The notes below the pieces were generated by a model. That model was not told the DNA's origin. It saw only the letters and a list, made by a program, of their open reading frames with translations, and ran no database searches. From contig JAIUPT010000034.1 of the NCBI GenBank assembly GCA_022315425.1, positions 434,001 through 498,000 on the forward strand: a stretch of DNA of 64,000 bases, written 5' to 3'. The DNA comes from Pseudevernia furfuracea. Its lineage: Eukaryota > Ascomycota > Lecanoromycetes > Lecanorales > Parmeliaceae. Positions 33,717-45,219 of this stretch are shown piece by piece (position 1 is the stretch's first letter; every line of letters starts with the position of its first letter). A program made the position numbers and the translations under genes.

Positions 33717-36571
33717 TTAATCACGTGCATCCGGCTGCTCTTCACTGTGCCTCTCTCTAAGGACATCTTCTCTTTCTTTCCCATTCCTTTTTCGAACTTC
33801 CAACCCGCCCTCACCGTTCAAAGGCGTCTTTGCTCTCCGCGACGCGCTTTCTCTCAAGCTCCCATCGCTGGCCTTAATTTGAATACTCGAAGAACTCCAT
33901 ATTCGGGAATTGCGGGTACTATAGTCAAGGGCTAAGTCTCTGTTACTGGGATCATGGTATCCATTGAAATCGCGAGAACTCCAGCTGGCCCGGTGCACGC
34001 GCGCTCCGAATGGAACACTCGTGTATGGGCTATCGAGCTGTGACCGCATACTGTTTGCTCGGCTAGCCCGGGCCGGAACTGGGCGAGCAACAGAGACATA
34101 GGAGCTGAGGGGATCATGGGTGCTCCTGATGTAGTCTTCATCTTCATCCTCGATCTTGGGTTCGCGACGAACAGAAGTCACGTTAAAGTAAGGTCCTTTG
34201 GGTTCTACCGGAGGTGGCGGAGGCGGCGGGGGAGGTGGCGGAACATCTGGAGCTGTCTTCTCCAAGTGAGCAAAGTAGTGTTGGCGAATGTTTTCTAATT
34301 CCCGAGGTTTGAAGTTCTCATGGTTACGGGTGAGAGACATGTAACTTGATATGGCGCCGATGACAATTGCGACCATTAATGCAATGGCAAGGACACCTTG
34401 TATGACGATGATTACAATACCAATGGCAGTTGTTGTTATGCGTTGTAGGTTGAATCGAGCATCAAAGGCTGCGGAAAGTGCGACTGTGGCGACCTTGCTG
34501 AACCCAAGGAGATAAACCATCAGAGCATTAAGACGGGCACCCTCAAAAGGCCTCATCAAGACTATGACGACCAAGGCGATAATCTCCACCACAAGCAGGC
34601 CAAAGACTTGAGTCAATGGATGGCCAGCAGCACCTCCGTAGAAGCATGCTCGGACGAATTCGTATACCAACCAAACGGCAAAAAACCACCACCTTGTCCG
34701 TCGGAAGCGTGCAGCTAGCCAACCAAACCGTGTCGTGTAGTCTTCGTCTTGGTGGACCCCAACTCGCCGAGGGTCTTCGTTGATGTAACGGATTCTCCAC
34801 CAGGGTACTGATCCGGCGGAGACTATTGGTTCGGATTTTTCGGATCTATGACTCTCAAGCTTGAGCCCATACCAAGGAATGGGACCAATCGCCTTGGTCT
34901 TTTCGAAGTGCACTCTGTCCGGCTGCGTTTCGTAGTGTCCTAACCGGAGGCGGTAGACGCAAGCATAACCTGCTATGCCAAGCATGCCCACGAGGAAGAC
35001 AACGAACACAAGAGCGGCAACAGCGGTAACGCCAGCGGAGCCTTTGTAGGTGAATTCAAAGAGCGTCAGGAACATCATCATGAAAAACGCAATGAACATC
35101 GTGCGGAGGGCGGCTTGTGCAGTGTACAGAAGGCAATGATCCCTGAAGTGTGCCAGTCTTTCCGTCTTGACAAAATTCGCCTTGCCTAATCCTTCAAGCA
35201 TCCATTTGAACGCAACCATTGAAGCAGTAATGACGGCCATAAGGATGAGAAGCCAGAGGAAGCCAGTCATGAAAGCGTTCGATGCTGGAATACCCTCTGC
35301 AGACAGGGTACCTGCAAAGCCAGAAAAGTTGCCTGGAATGGGTAAACCTGGCTTGACAGGATTTCCGTACCACGGTGAAGCGCTCGATGAATTCGAGGCA
35401 GATCTTTTGGCAATATGACTTTCAAGCTCTCTGGTTCTTAGCATACTCCATTGGTGATCGAGCGACTCTAAATACCGCCGGGACAGATCAAGGCTTGCAC
35501 GTTTGTAGATTTGAGATATCGAGTAGCCGCCATCAAGATCGTTGGCCGAGGCCCCTGAACTTGCTGCTCCGACGATGCTGATGTTGCCCTTGTTGGATCC
35601 AATGAGCTGGTTGATGCTGTTCTGCATTGGCTCGCTGTAAATCATTCCAGCGCTCCAGGCGAAATTGCTCCAGAAGGCAGCTAGCACACTCGGCCAATTC
35701 ATTGACAAAGCTCCAGTAAAATAGATATGATGAAAAACGGCGAAGACCACGAAAACCGACAGTGAGTGGGCGTAGTGGGTTCGCATTGTTGGTATGTGAT
35801 CCCCATAGACGGCTGTGGCCAGAGATGCGACGATGGCCACAAGTGTGAAAATGCCCAGCACGGTACCCACTGAGCTAGGGTGCGAGAAAGTTGCTCCGTT
35901 CGTGACCAGCGCTGAATAACATCCTATTTCTGTCTCTGTAGAATTGCCGAAGATACGTAGGATGGCCTGACCCTCAAAGTCTGGTATTGTGAGGGCGATT
36001 GCAGGGATTCCGGACACGTCAGACTGGTCGACAGGGATGATACCATCAGCAGAGATAGGGACACTGCTATTCATGGGACAGAGACTGTGGCACTTTAGTG
36101 GTAGAGTGGACAAGGTATTCGAAATTTGCCTACCTGTATATCTGGGCATTGCAGGGGTTGAAGGTGAGGTCGAAGCGAGACTCTCCGTATGCGAAAACGC
36201 CAATGTACACTGGAAGAGTCAGTGCAAAACTGTCGATCAACGAGACGCGAGAACATACTCATGATGCTCTCGTTGGCCACATTCGTATTGCCTTCCAGAT
36301 GGAACAGCACCGTCATATTGTCCTGGTAGTACGCAGCATCGAAGCGCGTAACGTTGATCAAGGAGCTGCCTAAGCAATCCCCGAAGTTCTGTGTATATAG
36401 CGCTGGCTTCCTATCATCACGCAGGTATATAGTCTCCCCGGCGCTGTTTGTATTCTGTATCCAGAGATTGTCGTCGGTGAGGGTGAGATCTATGAGCGAG
36501 AGACAGGACACGATAAGAAGCAGGACGGCCGGCCATGGCCGGCCGCCCATGGTAGAGTGTAGAAGAGCCAT
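33717..36571 (-). CDS. TRP-like ion channel / Pkd2-flavin-carrier family membrane protein
   Basis: Exons 36571-36259, 36209-36134 and 36084-33717 (2757 nt, 918 aa); both introns are 49 nt. The N-terminus has a signal peptide (core WPAVLLLIVSCLSLIDLTL). An ML-like lumenal domain follows (NFGDCLGSSLINVTRFDAAY ... FNPCNAQIYSLCPMNSSVPI, with paired cysteines). Then comes a TRP-like region of about nine helices, from SVGTVLGIFTLVAIVASLAT to VIIVIQGVLAIALMVAIVIG. The cytosolic tail has a run of 12 prolines and serine/arginine-rich segments. Family members (S. pombe Pkd2, yeast Flc1-3, fungal TRP-like) act in calcium entry, wall integrity and haem/FAD handling. The ion is unknown here. The third exon start was fixed by the acceptor GCCACAG, which restores the conserved cysteine region. 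Confidence 0.92.
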
Positions 36572-37545
36572 TTGGAAGTTGCAACACACTTGGAAGCCTG
36601 AATATTGATGAGGTCGGAATATCGCATCGAATTGGTTGAGCAAAGGCCAGCTAGCTATCGTGGTCGAACGCTGACGAGTGAGGGCGAACAAGGTAATCCT
36701 TTCGGCTTTCCCAGATTCCGGGGACTCAGGGAAGGTAAGTCGTGTTAAGGAAAGACGTGTTCATCCTTTAAAGATATGAGGGAGAAGACTTGACAACAAC
36801 GAAGGTATAGCAGTGAGCATCGGTCAAGTTGGAATGAACGAGTGTAGTTGTTTGCTAGACAATACTTTATCTTGAGAAGAATAAGAAGGTATGCCTTGAG
36901 TGAGCTATGAATTTTAAACTTCCACTTCCGCCGCCTTCCGTTCATAGCTGCCCTGGGATGGATGCTTTTAGCGCATGCACAAAACGTTACAACCTCGCAA
37001 ACTTGCAACAACTATCTCGTTATCAAGTATCAGAAAATAGAAAGCACCGCAACACCATTTGTACTGTACCAGCCCCATTGGGAATCGAACCTAATACGAA
37101 CTAAATACCTCTGACCACAGTAGTATCAACTACCTTGGAATTCATCAAGGAAACATCATCACGTAATTGAAGGATAGACATCCTACTTAATTTTATCACT
37201 TTCTAAGAACTTCAGTCTTAGCACCAAATCATAGTGTAGATGAAACCGAGGACAATAAATGTAGGGATCTTGTTATTAGAGTACATAGAGAGATCCTTAT
37301 AAGGGATTAGATAGATGTAGTTGATAGATGTTGCGGCGATTTTCTCGCTGCCAAGATTTGTAATGATACTTACTTTCTCAGCCCGAGGCCTCACCACGGT
37401 ATGTAGAGGGCGGGCGTGTAGAGAGCATACAGAATTTCTATTGTTGAATAAGGCATAGTGAGATCTAACAGAATGTATTGTCCATGTGAGCCATAGATGA
37501 TTTTTCACACCCAAACTTCCAAGTTCTGAATACGCTCATCTTTAA
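36572..37545. other. Intergenic between two minus-strand genes
   Basis: Just under 1 kb: promoter of the TRP-like gene on the left and 3' flank of the BTB gene on the right. No gene seen. Confidence 0.5.
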
Positions 37546-39723
37546 CTAAGCATCGAGCTTTAACCGATGTAAAAGTCCATCGATCTTGCCGAGCAGGATC
37601 TGATAGTTGATTGCATCCCCTTCCAGCTCATCCCCCGCGATCTCCCCATCCAGTGTCCTAATGGTACCGTTCATCATAGTTTCCGATGAAAAGTCCAGAT
37701 CTGCCCGCGCAGCGTCACCGTTGGGCAAGGAGCCCACGTCGACGCCTTCATCCTCAGGCAGCTTTCCATCCGTGTTGGGCTCAACTTCGGCGGAAATCGT
37801 GGGCTCCTCTTCCATCATATCTTCCAGACCAGAATCTTCGAAGCGCAGGCGGAAGCGCTCCGAAAGATAATATCGGATGCTGAAGCAGATCGTAAGCTAT
37901 TAAAATCAGTGGGAGCGCGAAAGGAAGAATTTACTCATCGAGTAGCTCAATGGTGTCGGTCTCTTGTCTTCCTTTGATCCTATTCGCACTCTCTCGGACA
38001 AGGTCTGCGAAGTCCTCCTCATCAATATAAGATTCCAGTCTGTAGGCAAAATACCTAGCGCCAAACTGTTCAAGTCTTGGTACACGTGTGAGCCAACCTG
38101 CGCGGACAACATCGTAGATGTCCAACTCTTCTTGCTCCGGAGATGAAGACTCCGCAGCGTCCAATCTTGTGGGAATTTGTGACATTGATCCGCTGCCAAG
38201 AGTGCTGATTACTACTGCGGCCTTCAATTTCAGTTTTTCAATCAACATCAAGTCGGCCGCAAATAGAACGTCGATAGCGATTTCTAGAGGGATATCGGTC
38301 TTCTCCGTGTAAAGGAACTTCAGAACGACCTCCAAGACTTCCGGTGAGCAATCGATGGATATTATCTGTAGATGCTCTGTGGTTTGTGCTTCCCGCTGAA
38401 TGAATTCGGAGTCAGTATTCCTCCTTTATGATGGTTCTAGAGTCAGAAGACATGTCTCAGGAGACGGAAAAGATCTCCGCCCCCCAAGACATGGTGAAAA
38501 GGGAAGTATTTGTTCGGGAAACATGACTCACAAAAGCCGAAGAGAACATGGTGAGAAAGTACTCCGACCGCAAGAGCATAGCTCGGTGAACTGGAAATAT
38601 TATAGATTTCCGAGGCTCTCGATTTCGAAATGGAGAACGCGATTCTTGTGTTAAGGGACCGATTGGGATGCCATTTCTCGTTTCTGGATTCTGCATGTGA
38701 GCTTCGATTACCAAGGCATCTTCGGACTCATCCGCCCTCAGGAGCACATCTGCAAAAATCCCGTTGCTTCGATCCCATCTGATGTTGTCCGCCTTGGCCG
38801 TGTCGATAACAACCTTGTGCTTCAGCACGTTGTCTGAGAACCAAGCCTCCAGCTGACTCCGGCCTTTTTCGATCTCATCTGTTCTCCGCTGCCTCGCCAG
38901 TCTGCGGTCACTGCTTTCAAGAATGCCATCCCAGAGATTCCTAATCTCTAATTGCCTGCTTATCCTGTCGATGCCTTCCAATACTTCGTCCTCGGAAAAA
39001 CCAGTGCCAGGCCCACCACCAACGTCGTTAGGTATTTCGCCAAAGTATATGTAATTGATGGCTATTCCAAAAGCTTGTGGAGGAATCGCTGAAGGTAGTT
39101 TCCATGACGTTGTGTCAGGTGCGTCAGACAATTTCCTTGCGAAGTATGGAGACCTCGCAGATAGAACGAATTTGTGCAGACGGAACGACTCTTCGGCAGC
39201 GGCAACGATGATGTCGGAGGTTTGGGGATGCTCTCTAGTCAATAGAGAGGTTATGTGCGAGGCGAGAGGTTGCAATGGATTCGTAGATTTCGAATAGTCA
39301 TAAGAGAGCAATAGATTCCGTATTCGGTCATTAAGGGCATTATAAAGACATCTCTCCCCTTGAAAAGTGTCGCGTTCGCAGAGAGCACCTGATTCGAGTA
39401 ACAGCTGTACAACTTCGAAGCCACCACACAGGCTGGCCTTGCCTTGAGGCGTTAACAAGCGATGATGAGGAACTGTGGGGGAAATCAAGGTACACTCATA
39501 CCAGAATCAACGGCGTGTAATCGTACAAGTCCCTCGCATTTATATTGGCCCCCTCTGTAATCATTTCCTGGCAAGTCTTCAGATCTCCGCGACGACAAGC
39601 TTCACATAGTTTGATGAACGTTTCGCTGACGTCAAGTGGGTTGTCTTCCTTCAGCTTGCCATCCTTGATCAGCTTATTCTCTTCTTGAAGACTAGCTTCA
39701 ATCTGGTCTTTTCTGAGCACCAT
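37546..39723 (-). CDS. Ankyrin-repeat and double BTB/POZ protein (ABTB1-like)
   Basis: Four exons (39723-39502, 39437-38532, 38395-37935, 37879-37546) total 1923 nt, 640 aa. The N-terminus carries ankyrin repeats: FIKLCEACRRGDLKTCQEMI, then ARDLYDYTPLILASLCGGFE with VVQLLLESGA. The first BTB domain follows (TSDIIVAAAEESFRLHKFVL, SARSPYFARKLSDA). A second BTB has DVLLRADESEDALV, FPVHRAMLLRSEYFLTMFSS and the post-intron EVLEVVLKFLYTEKTDIPLE. The C-terminus is acidic. Ankyrin plus two BTBs is the architecture of ABTB1/BPOZ, whose members act as Cul3 adaptors or eEF1A-related factors; the role here is inferred. Intron 2 is 136 nt, the others 55-64 nt. Divergent from the NimA gene. Confidence 0.88.
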
Positions 39724-40075
39724 GGCGATTCGAGCACAGCAATGATCTCTAGCTGTCCAGCAGCGAGTCAACAGAAGCAAAGAAAATATATGGAAATCGA
39801 GAGTCGAGAGAATCGGCCGCGAGTGTGGCGTCAAAGTGCCAAGACCCGAGGGACCTCTAATCTTATCGCCTCGTGACGCTGCTGTTGCTCTTCCAACGCA
39901 TGAAAGTAAACATGGGGATCTGCAAGGTACCATCCATCGACATTTCAACACCCAATGTACTTCTGATAACAATTGAAGGACTCTACTACTAGTATCATGG
40001 CTTTAGCATCCAAATATTGATACCATAAGCTAGGCTGTTACATTTGAAGCACCAAGCTCACTTGCCATCGCCAGC
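39724..40075. promoter_or_regulatory. Shared divergent promoter (BTB protein / NimA kinase)
   Basis: Only 352 bp separate the two divergent start codons, so both promoters must lie here. No specific binding site is claimed. Confidence 0.55.
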
Positions 40076-42339
40076 ATGGCGACCTCAGTAGAGTCGGAGA
40101 AATATGAAGTCCTTGAGACAATAGGTAAACATTCGACATTTGACATTTGACCGACAGATCAAGAACTACGAAGCTGATCATTCTCACAGGTCGAGGATCC
40201 TTTGGTACAATCAGGAAGGTCCGAAGGATATCAGACGGTCATGTAAGTTTTCAACCCGGAAACTCTGAAGATTTCACGGCTATTGATAAACATCCTTCCC
40301 AGATCCTATGTCGGAAAGAGGTTCAGTACATCAAAATGTCCCCGAAAGAGCGAGAACAGCTCCACGCCGAGTTCTCTATTCTCAACTCCCTAAAACACCC
40401 GAACATTGTTGGATACTACCACCGAGAACACCTGAAGCCGACACAGGAACTCTATCTGTACATGGAATATTGCGGAGGAGGTGATCTTAGCAAGGAGATC
40501 CTGAAACTCAGGGAAAAGAACCAGTACGCAGATGAAGAATATGTTTGGAGTATTTTTTCACAACTCGTCGCCGCTCTATACCGGTGCCATTATGGAATCG
40601 ATGCCCCGGAGGTCGGCAGGAACGCCATGGGACCTTGCGGTGCTCCGAAGCCATTGGGCTTGAAAGGAAAGAATCAAGTCATGATCCTGCACCGAGACCT
40701 GAAACCCGAGAACAGTCAGTTGCAGTCTTAATATTTTGTGCATAGCCCAACACTGATTGTCACAGTATTCCTCGGCGCAGACAACTCGGTCAAGCTTGGA
40801 GACTTTGGATTGTCAAAACTGATGCAATCCCACGACTTCGCTTCGACATACGTCGGAACACCATTCTACATGTCGCCTGAGATATGTGCTGCAGAACGAT
40901 ATACCCTCCACTCGGATATTTGGTCTCTTGGATGCGTGATGTACGAGCTGTGCGCGCGGACTCAACCTTTCAACGCCAAGACACATTTTTATTTGATACA
41001 GAAGATCAAAGAAGGTCGAGTAGATCCACTGCCAAGTGTATACTCTCATGAATTACAAAATGTTATCAAGAGCTGCTTGAACATCAATCCGCTAAAGCGA
41101 CCTGACACTGCGAGCCTGCTGAATCTTCCTGCCGTGCGATTAATGAGAAAGGAGAGGGAAGTGGTTGAACTAGGACGGTTATTAAGGATAAAAGAAGAAC
41201 AAGCCATGCGAAAAGCTCAAGAAGCCGAAGTCAAAGCCTTGAATTGGAATGGGGAGAAGGAGAAGATCAGGGCTACGTTGGAGTCGACATTACGTCGAGA
41301 ATGGGAGGTGAAGGCGAGACTCGAGATTGACCGACAAGTCCGGATGGAGAAGGAAAAGCTCCATAAAATGTTCGAGGCCGAGGTCCGGTCGAGAGTCGAA
41401 GCCGAAGTGCAATTACGGCTTGGATCACGGCCGATTACAAAAGAAGGAGGACCGCCTACTCCACCGGACGTCCAATTTTCGTCTGTCAGTACCAACGCGG
41501 ATTCTGATTTCCAGTCGTCAACGGACCTGAGCAGCCTCTCCATCGACTCGCCTCCAGTCATACAATCTAAAACACCACCCAAGAAGAGAACACGGACCAC
41601 ATTATCTCGGGCCCGCACTGAATTTGACTCGCCAATGGACGTTCAAATGGTTGACCCTTCACCAATGTCGATCGCCTGCCTCTCTCTCTCGCCTCGCCGC
41701 ACGGCCGCCGCAACTGCGTCTGGGATACCCAACAGCAAGAACATCTTCGCTGCAGCCGCGGCCCAGAAGCATCGACTCGCACCTCAAGCATCCTCACCAC
41801 GTTCCTCGGTCATTGTCGAGGACGAAGAGGACACTCTACCTGACCTACCTTCGCCCACCCGGGCACCGTCAGGTCTTCCTGACCCTTTCAAGGCTCCCAG
41901 TCGGCCTGGCCTCCTCCGCCAGAAGACCGCACCCATGAACCGCCTCAGCGGGTACCCCCAACCTACCCTCTTTCCGCCAGCAGCGTCTGACCGACCAACC
42001 CGAGTTACGTCACCACCAAGCCCAAAACACTCAGGATTCTCGCCGGTTCGTAAAGCGCCGCCCAAACCCGCCACTACTAGCATAGAAAACGATATGTTTA
42101 AAGCCGTCATGCAGCGAAACCTGCTTGGTCAAAACGGCGGCGGGAGAACGTTGGTTGAGCTAGCGCAAGCGAGGGCTGGAGGACTCAGTCAGGCGCAGAG
42201 AGTAGAGAAGGGGATCGTAGAGGAGACCAAGAAAGAGAACCTACGGAGTGTTGGGGATGTACCAATATGGGATCCAGAGAAAGATGAGATGCCAAGCCCA
42301 TTCTTGGTTAGGGGCGGGAAGGGTCTAAGAAGACTGTGA
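40076..42339 (+). CDS. nimA: NimA-family (NEK) serine/threonine mitotic kinase
   Basis: Four exons (40076-40124, 40190-40242, 40303-40714, 40766-42339) total 2088 nt, 695 aa. The kinase domain starts at once: KYEVLETIGRGSFGTIRKVR (glycine loop), CRKEV with the catalytic Lys, HRDLKPEN at about residues 164-171, DFGLSK, TYVGTPFYMSPE and DIWSLGCVMYELC. A 30-residue insert precedes HRDLKPEN, containing a proline/glycine-rich piece, as is common in fungal NimA. After the kinase there is a coiled coil (residues about 310-400) and a long Ser/Pro-rich tail, with basic SPRRT-type sites. NimA drives mitotic entry together with Cdk1. Introns 1 and 2 cut the glycine loop region into exons of 49 and 53 nt. 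Confidence 0.94.
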
Positions 42340-42570
42340 CGGCGGTAGGAGTTACCGCAAACAGTGATCAGTTGCTGCAAAGGGTGGATGAAGTTTTTTT
42401 TTACGACTGGGAGCATGACTGGAGGTACCCGTTATTGAGAGTTTGGATGTCACAAGAACCCGGTGTCTCCAGAAAGAGGCGTTTGTCCCTTTCTCGGCGC
42501 TTCTAGCATGTTTGCAAGTCTCTGCTTTTTCATATAAGTATCACTATGTGTTGAGCAAATAGTTTGTTGG

Positions 42571-42611
42571 GAAAAGCCGAGGCACTGAAAAGCCGAGGCA
42601 CTGAAAAGCCG
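42571..42611. repeat. 16-bp tandem repeat, 2.5 copies
   Basis: Unit GAAAAGCCGAGGCACT repeated exactly twice and then partly a third time. Confidence 0.9.
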
Positions 42612-44518
42612 CAATGTCATGCTCTTCGGAAGAAAATGCCTGGGAGATACCAAAGCTTCGGTGTCAACAATCACCGAGTATCATCCAATTGAGGTGGGGG
42701 TTGCCGGCAAGTGCAGAGATGTGATTAATCAGTCAAGATAGTAGCAACCGAACCATTGAGCGGGAGCATGAATTATCAGACTTCTACGAAACATGTAAGG
42801 AGTGAGCAAAGCTCGCTGCTGACCCGGAGTTGGCGTTACATACTCGAACCTCAGCCGCATTTGACTCCTTTTGTTCAGTGCCACCTCCTCAAAGATAGGG
42901 GTTCAGATCTCTAACACCTTGGTTGGCAAACTGGGCGTGGTCCCAAGTGCGTAGTGACACGCTCTGTTCCCTCATGCTTGCGGAGGACGCCAAGGAAATA
43001 AGCTCATTCGAGTTTTTGGTTGGGGGGTCTCGACTCCAACATATCTCGTATATCTAGGCTACGGCAATAGCAGTTTGGCAAAAGGTGGGATGAACATGCC
43101 TTTTTTTCTTGTTCGAACAGTGAGTGGAGTTAGATATTGCCTCTTGTGGAGGGTTAGGCGTGACAGTTAACTAAGCTTTGAAAATCTTAACAGCCACTGG
43201 ACCCTGACAACGGCGCCGAGCTTGACTCGCCGCCAAGATAATAAAGCTGTGTCTCGGACAGGCGCTGGGAATGAAGCTATTCGTACATCTCGACGGCTGG
43301 CGATCTCCAGGGTGGCGGTGTCAAAACTCTCGGCTATACCAGGATGACAATGAGTCTCTGGCCTCACATACCGGGATCAGAACGGGTGAAGAGTGGCCCA
43401 TAATGCGAACTTTTTGCTGCCGTGAGCCTGTTTACCGATCTTTTGGAGAATTGCAGTGCACGCGATGAAAATTATAAAAAACCGACTCGGCCTTCCAATT
43501 TGCTCGGCCGAGCGACTATGAATAGAGTAGCAATACGGGCCTCTTCAGTAAGCTTTCTGGAAGGATCATCATTCAAATTCAAACCTTGCTCGCCTTGTGC
43601 GGTGACGGCGAAATAGCTGATCTCCTAACAATAATCGCGCTCTTTGATGATGGCAGCAGCCGACGGAATCTAGATGGTGTAAAGGTCACTCAGAATCTAA
43701 GAATCTAATAAGAATCCAAAGGTATTTGTATTTGATATGTATTAATACTAGTGAACCAAAGACACGCCAAGAAAAGCCATGGTACGAGGAGTGGAAAGGA
43801 GAGACGAGATCAAGCCACGCGGAGATTCCTCCAGCTTTTTAGGTACCTTAGTCGATCGCGAAAGGCTGCGCTAGAAATCATGATGATACCATGGCGTCTT
43901 TCTCAAGCTTTTACCTGACCCATGGCAAGCACCTCTTCCCACCTGACTCTTTCTTGTCTTGACTTCCATTGTTGGTCAGGAAGTACCTACATTTCTTCCC
44001 ATATTAGCTGTTTATCATGCTTCATGCTTCATGCTTCATGCCGCCGGATTCCCTGAAGCAAGAGAAGTCCGGACCTCGGGGATGGAGTTTGCCGGCCCTG
44101 CACGTTGGCCCACTCTATATTATGCTAAAGCATGCAACCCCCTGAATCAATATCAAATTCTGTGTCCAGCCATCCCAACTACCCACACCTTTTATCTTTT
44201 GTGAAACACTCTGCCAATAGCAATTGCAAGAGCAAGACACAGAATTGGTACATGACTAGAACAGGAATTATCACCAAACCTTGCTGAATGATAAGAAGCG
44301 TACAGAGTACTGAGCCCCAGCTCTGACTCTTGAGTAACTGGGCTTTTGCCCGTTCATGTAGTACTCGTATGTATTGGAGTTTGGGTGAAATTTAAAAGGG
44401 TTTTTAAATGGGTAGGTAGGTATCTGATCGTCTCTGCACCACCCTAATATTAATAAAAAAAGCTAAGGTACCTGACCTTAGCCTAGCAGCTTACGAGGAG
44501 CCCTCGGTGTTACCATGA

Positions 44519-44577
44519 TATTATTATTATTATTATTATTATGATTTTCCCTTTCCCTCTCCCTTTCCCTCTCCCAA
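44519..44577. repeat. (ATT)n followed by CCCTTT/CCCTCT tract
   Basis: An eight-unit ATT repeat, a short spacer, then pyrimidine hexamers. It lies about 650 bp upstream of the reductase-fold gene. Confidence 0.85.
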
Positions 44578-45219
44578 CCGGATAAACTAAAGCTAGTATC
44601 CGCCGACTTTCCTCGTCACCTCGTGAGAGAGTGCTGCCTCTGGAGTCTTCACAGCGAGCCCTCGCCTCGGCCTCAGTCCATACTAATCATAATACCCAGT
44701 GGTGCCAGCTCACTTGGATTCCATTGATTAAAACTACCTCCATACCTCCAATCCTCCCTTTCTTTTCATTTATTCTCGGAATCAAACTACAGCGACAATT
44801 CTTTACTCGCAATCCACTCGCTTTTTCTTCGCAAACTCCCGTCATTTATTCGAAGCCCAACAACTGACTGACACACTTTTACTTAACTCTAAAATTGGCT
44901 TGGCGCGACAAGACAAGACCACTGCTACAAAATTTCCAACTGATCCACCTCGCAGTTTGGCCCAGTCAACCATTCACTCTTTGCCATCATTCAGTCCCTT
45001 CGACATCACAAAAGCATCACGCTCGTTAACTAGCCGGTCACTTTCTCGGAAAGGTCATCTCAGCCGCTGTGTTTCGGGCGCAATCTCAGCTTAAATGTTG
45101 GCCGCGCAGACGTAAAGAGTTGGGATAAAGGTGGTGAAAGGCCGCACTTGGTTTTGAGCTGGTTGAAATAACTTCAAAGAATCTGTCACTGCTGTTTCTG
45201 GCTCGTATTCACGCCCACC

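Larger units (their letters stand above)
42340..45219. other. Intergenic between NimA and the reductase-fold gene
   Basis: A 2.9 kb region without a supported gene. It holds a 16-bp tandem repeat (42571-42611), a heptamer array CATGCTT (44016-44040), an (ATT)n tract (44519-44542) and a CCCTTT/CCCTCT tract (44549-44577). The last several hundred bases are probably promoter and pyrimidine-rich leader of the next gene. Confidence 0.5.

Noticed and set aside
43271..43616. Short plus-strand frames as a small gene
   Set aside because: No domain, no splice pairing, and codon use unlike the neighbouring genes.
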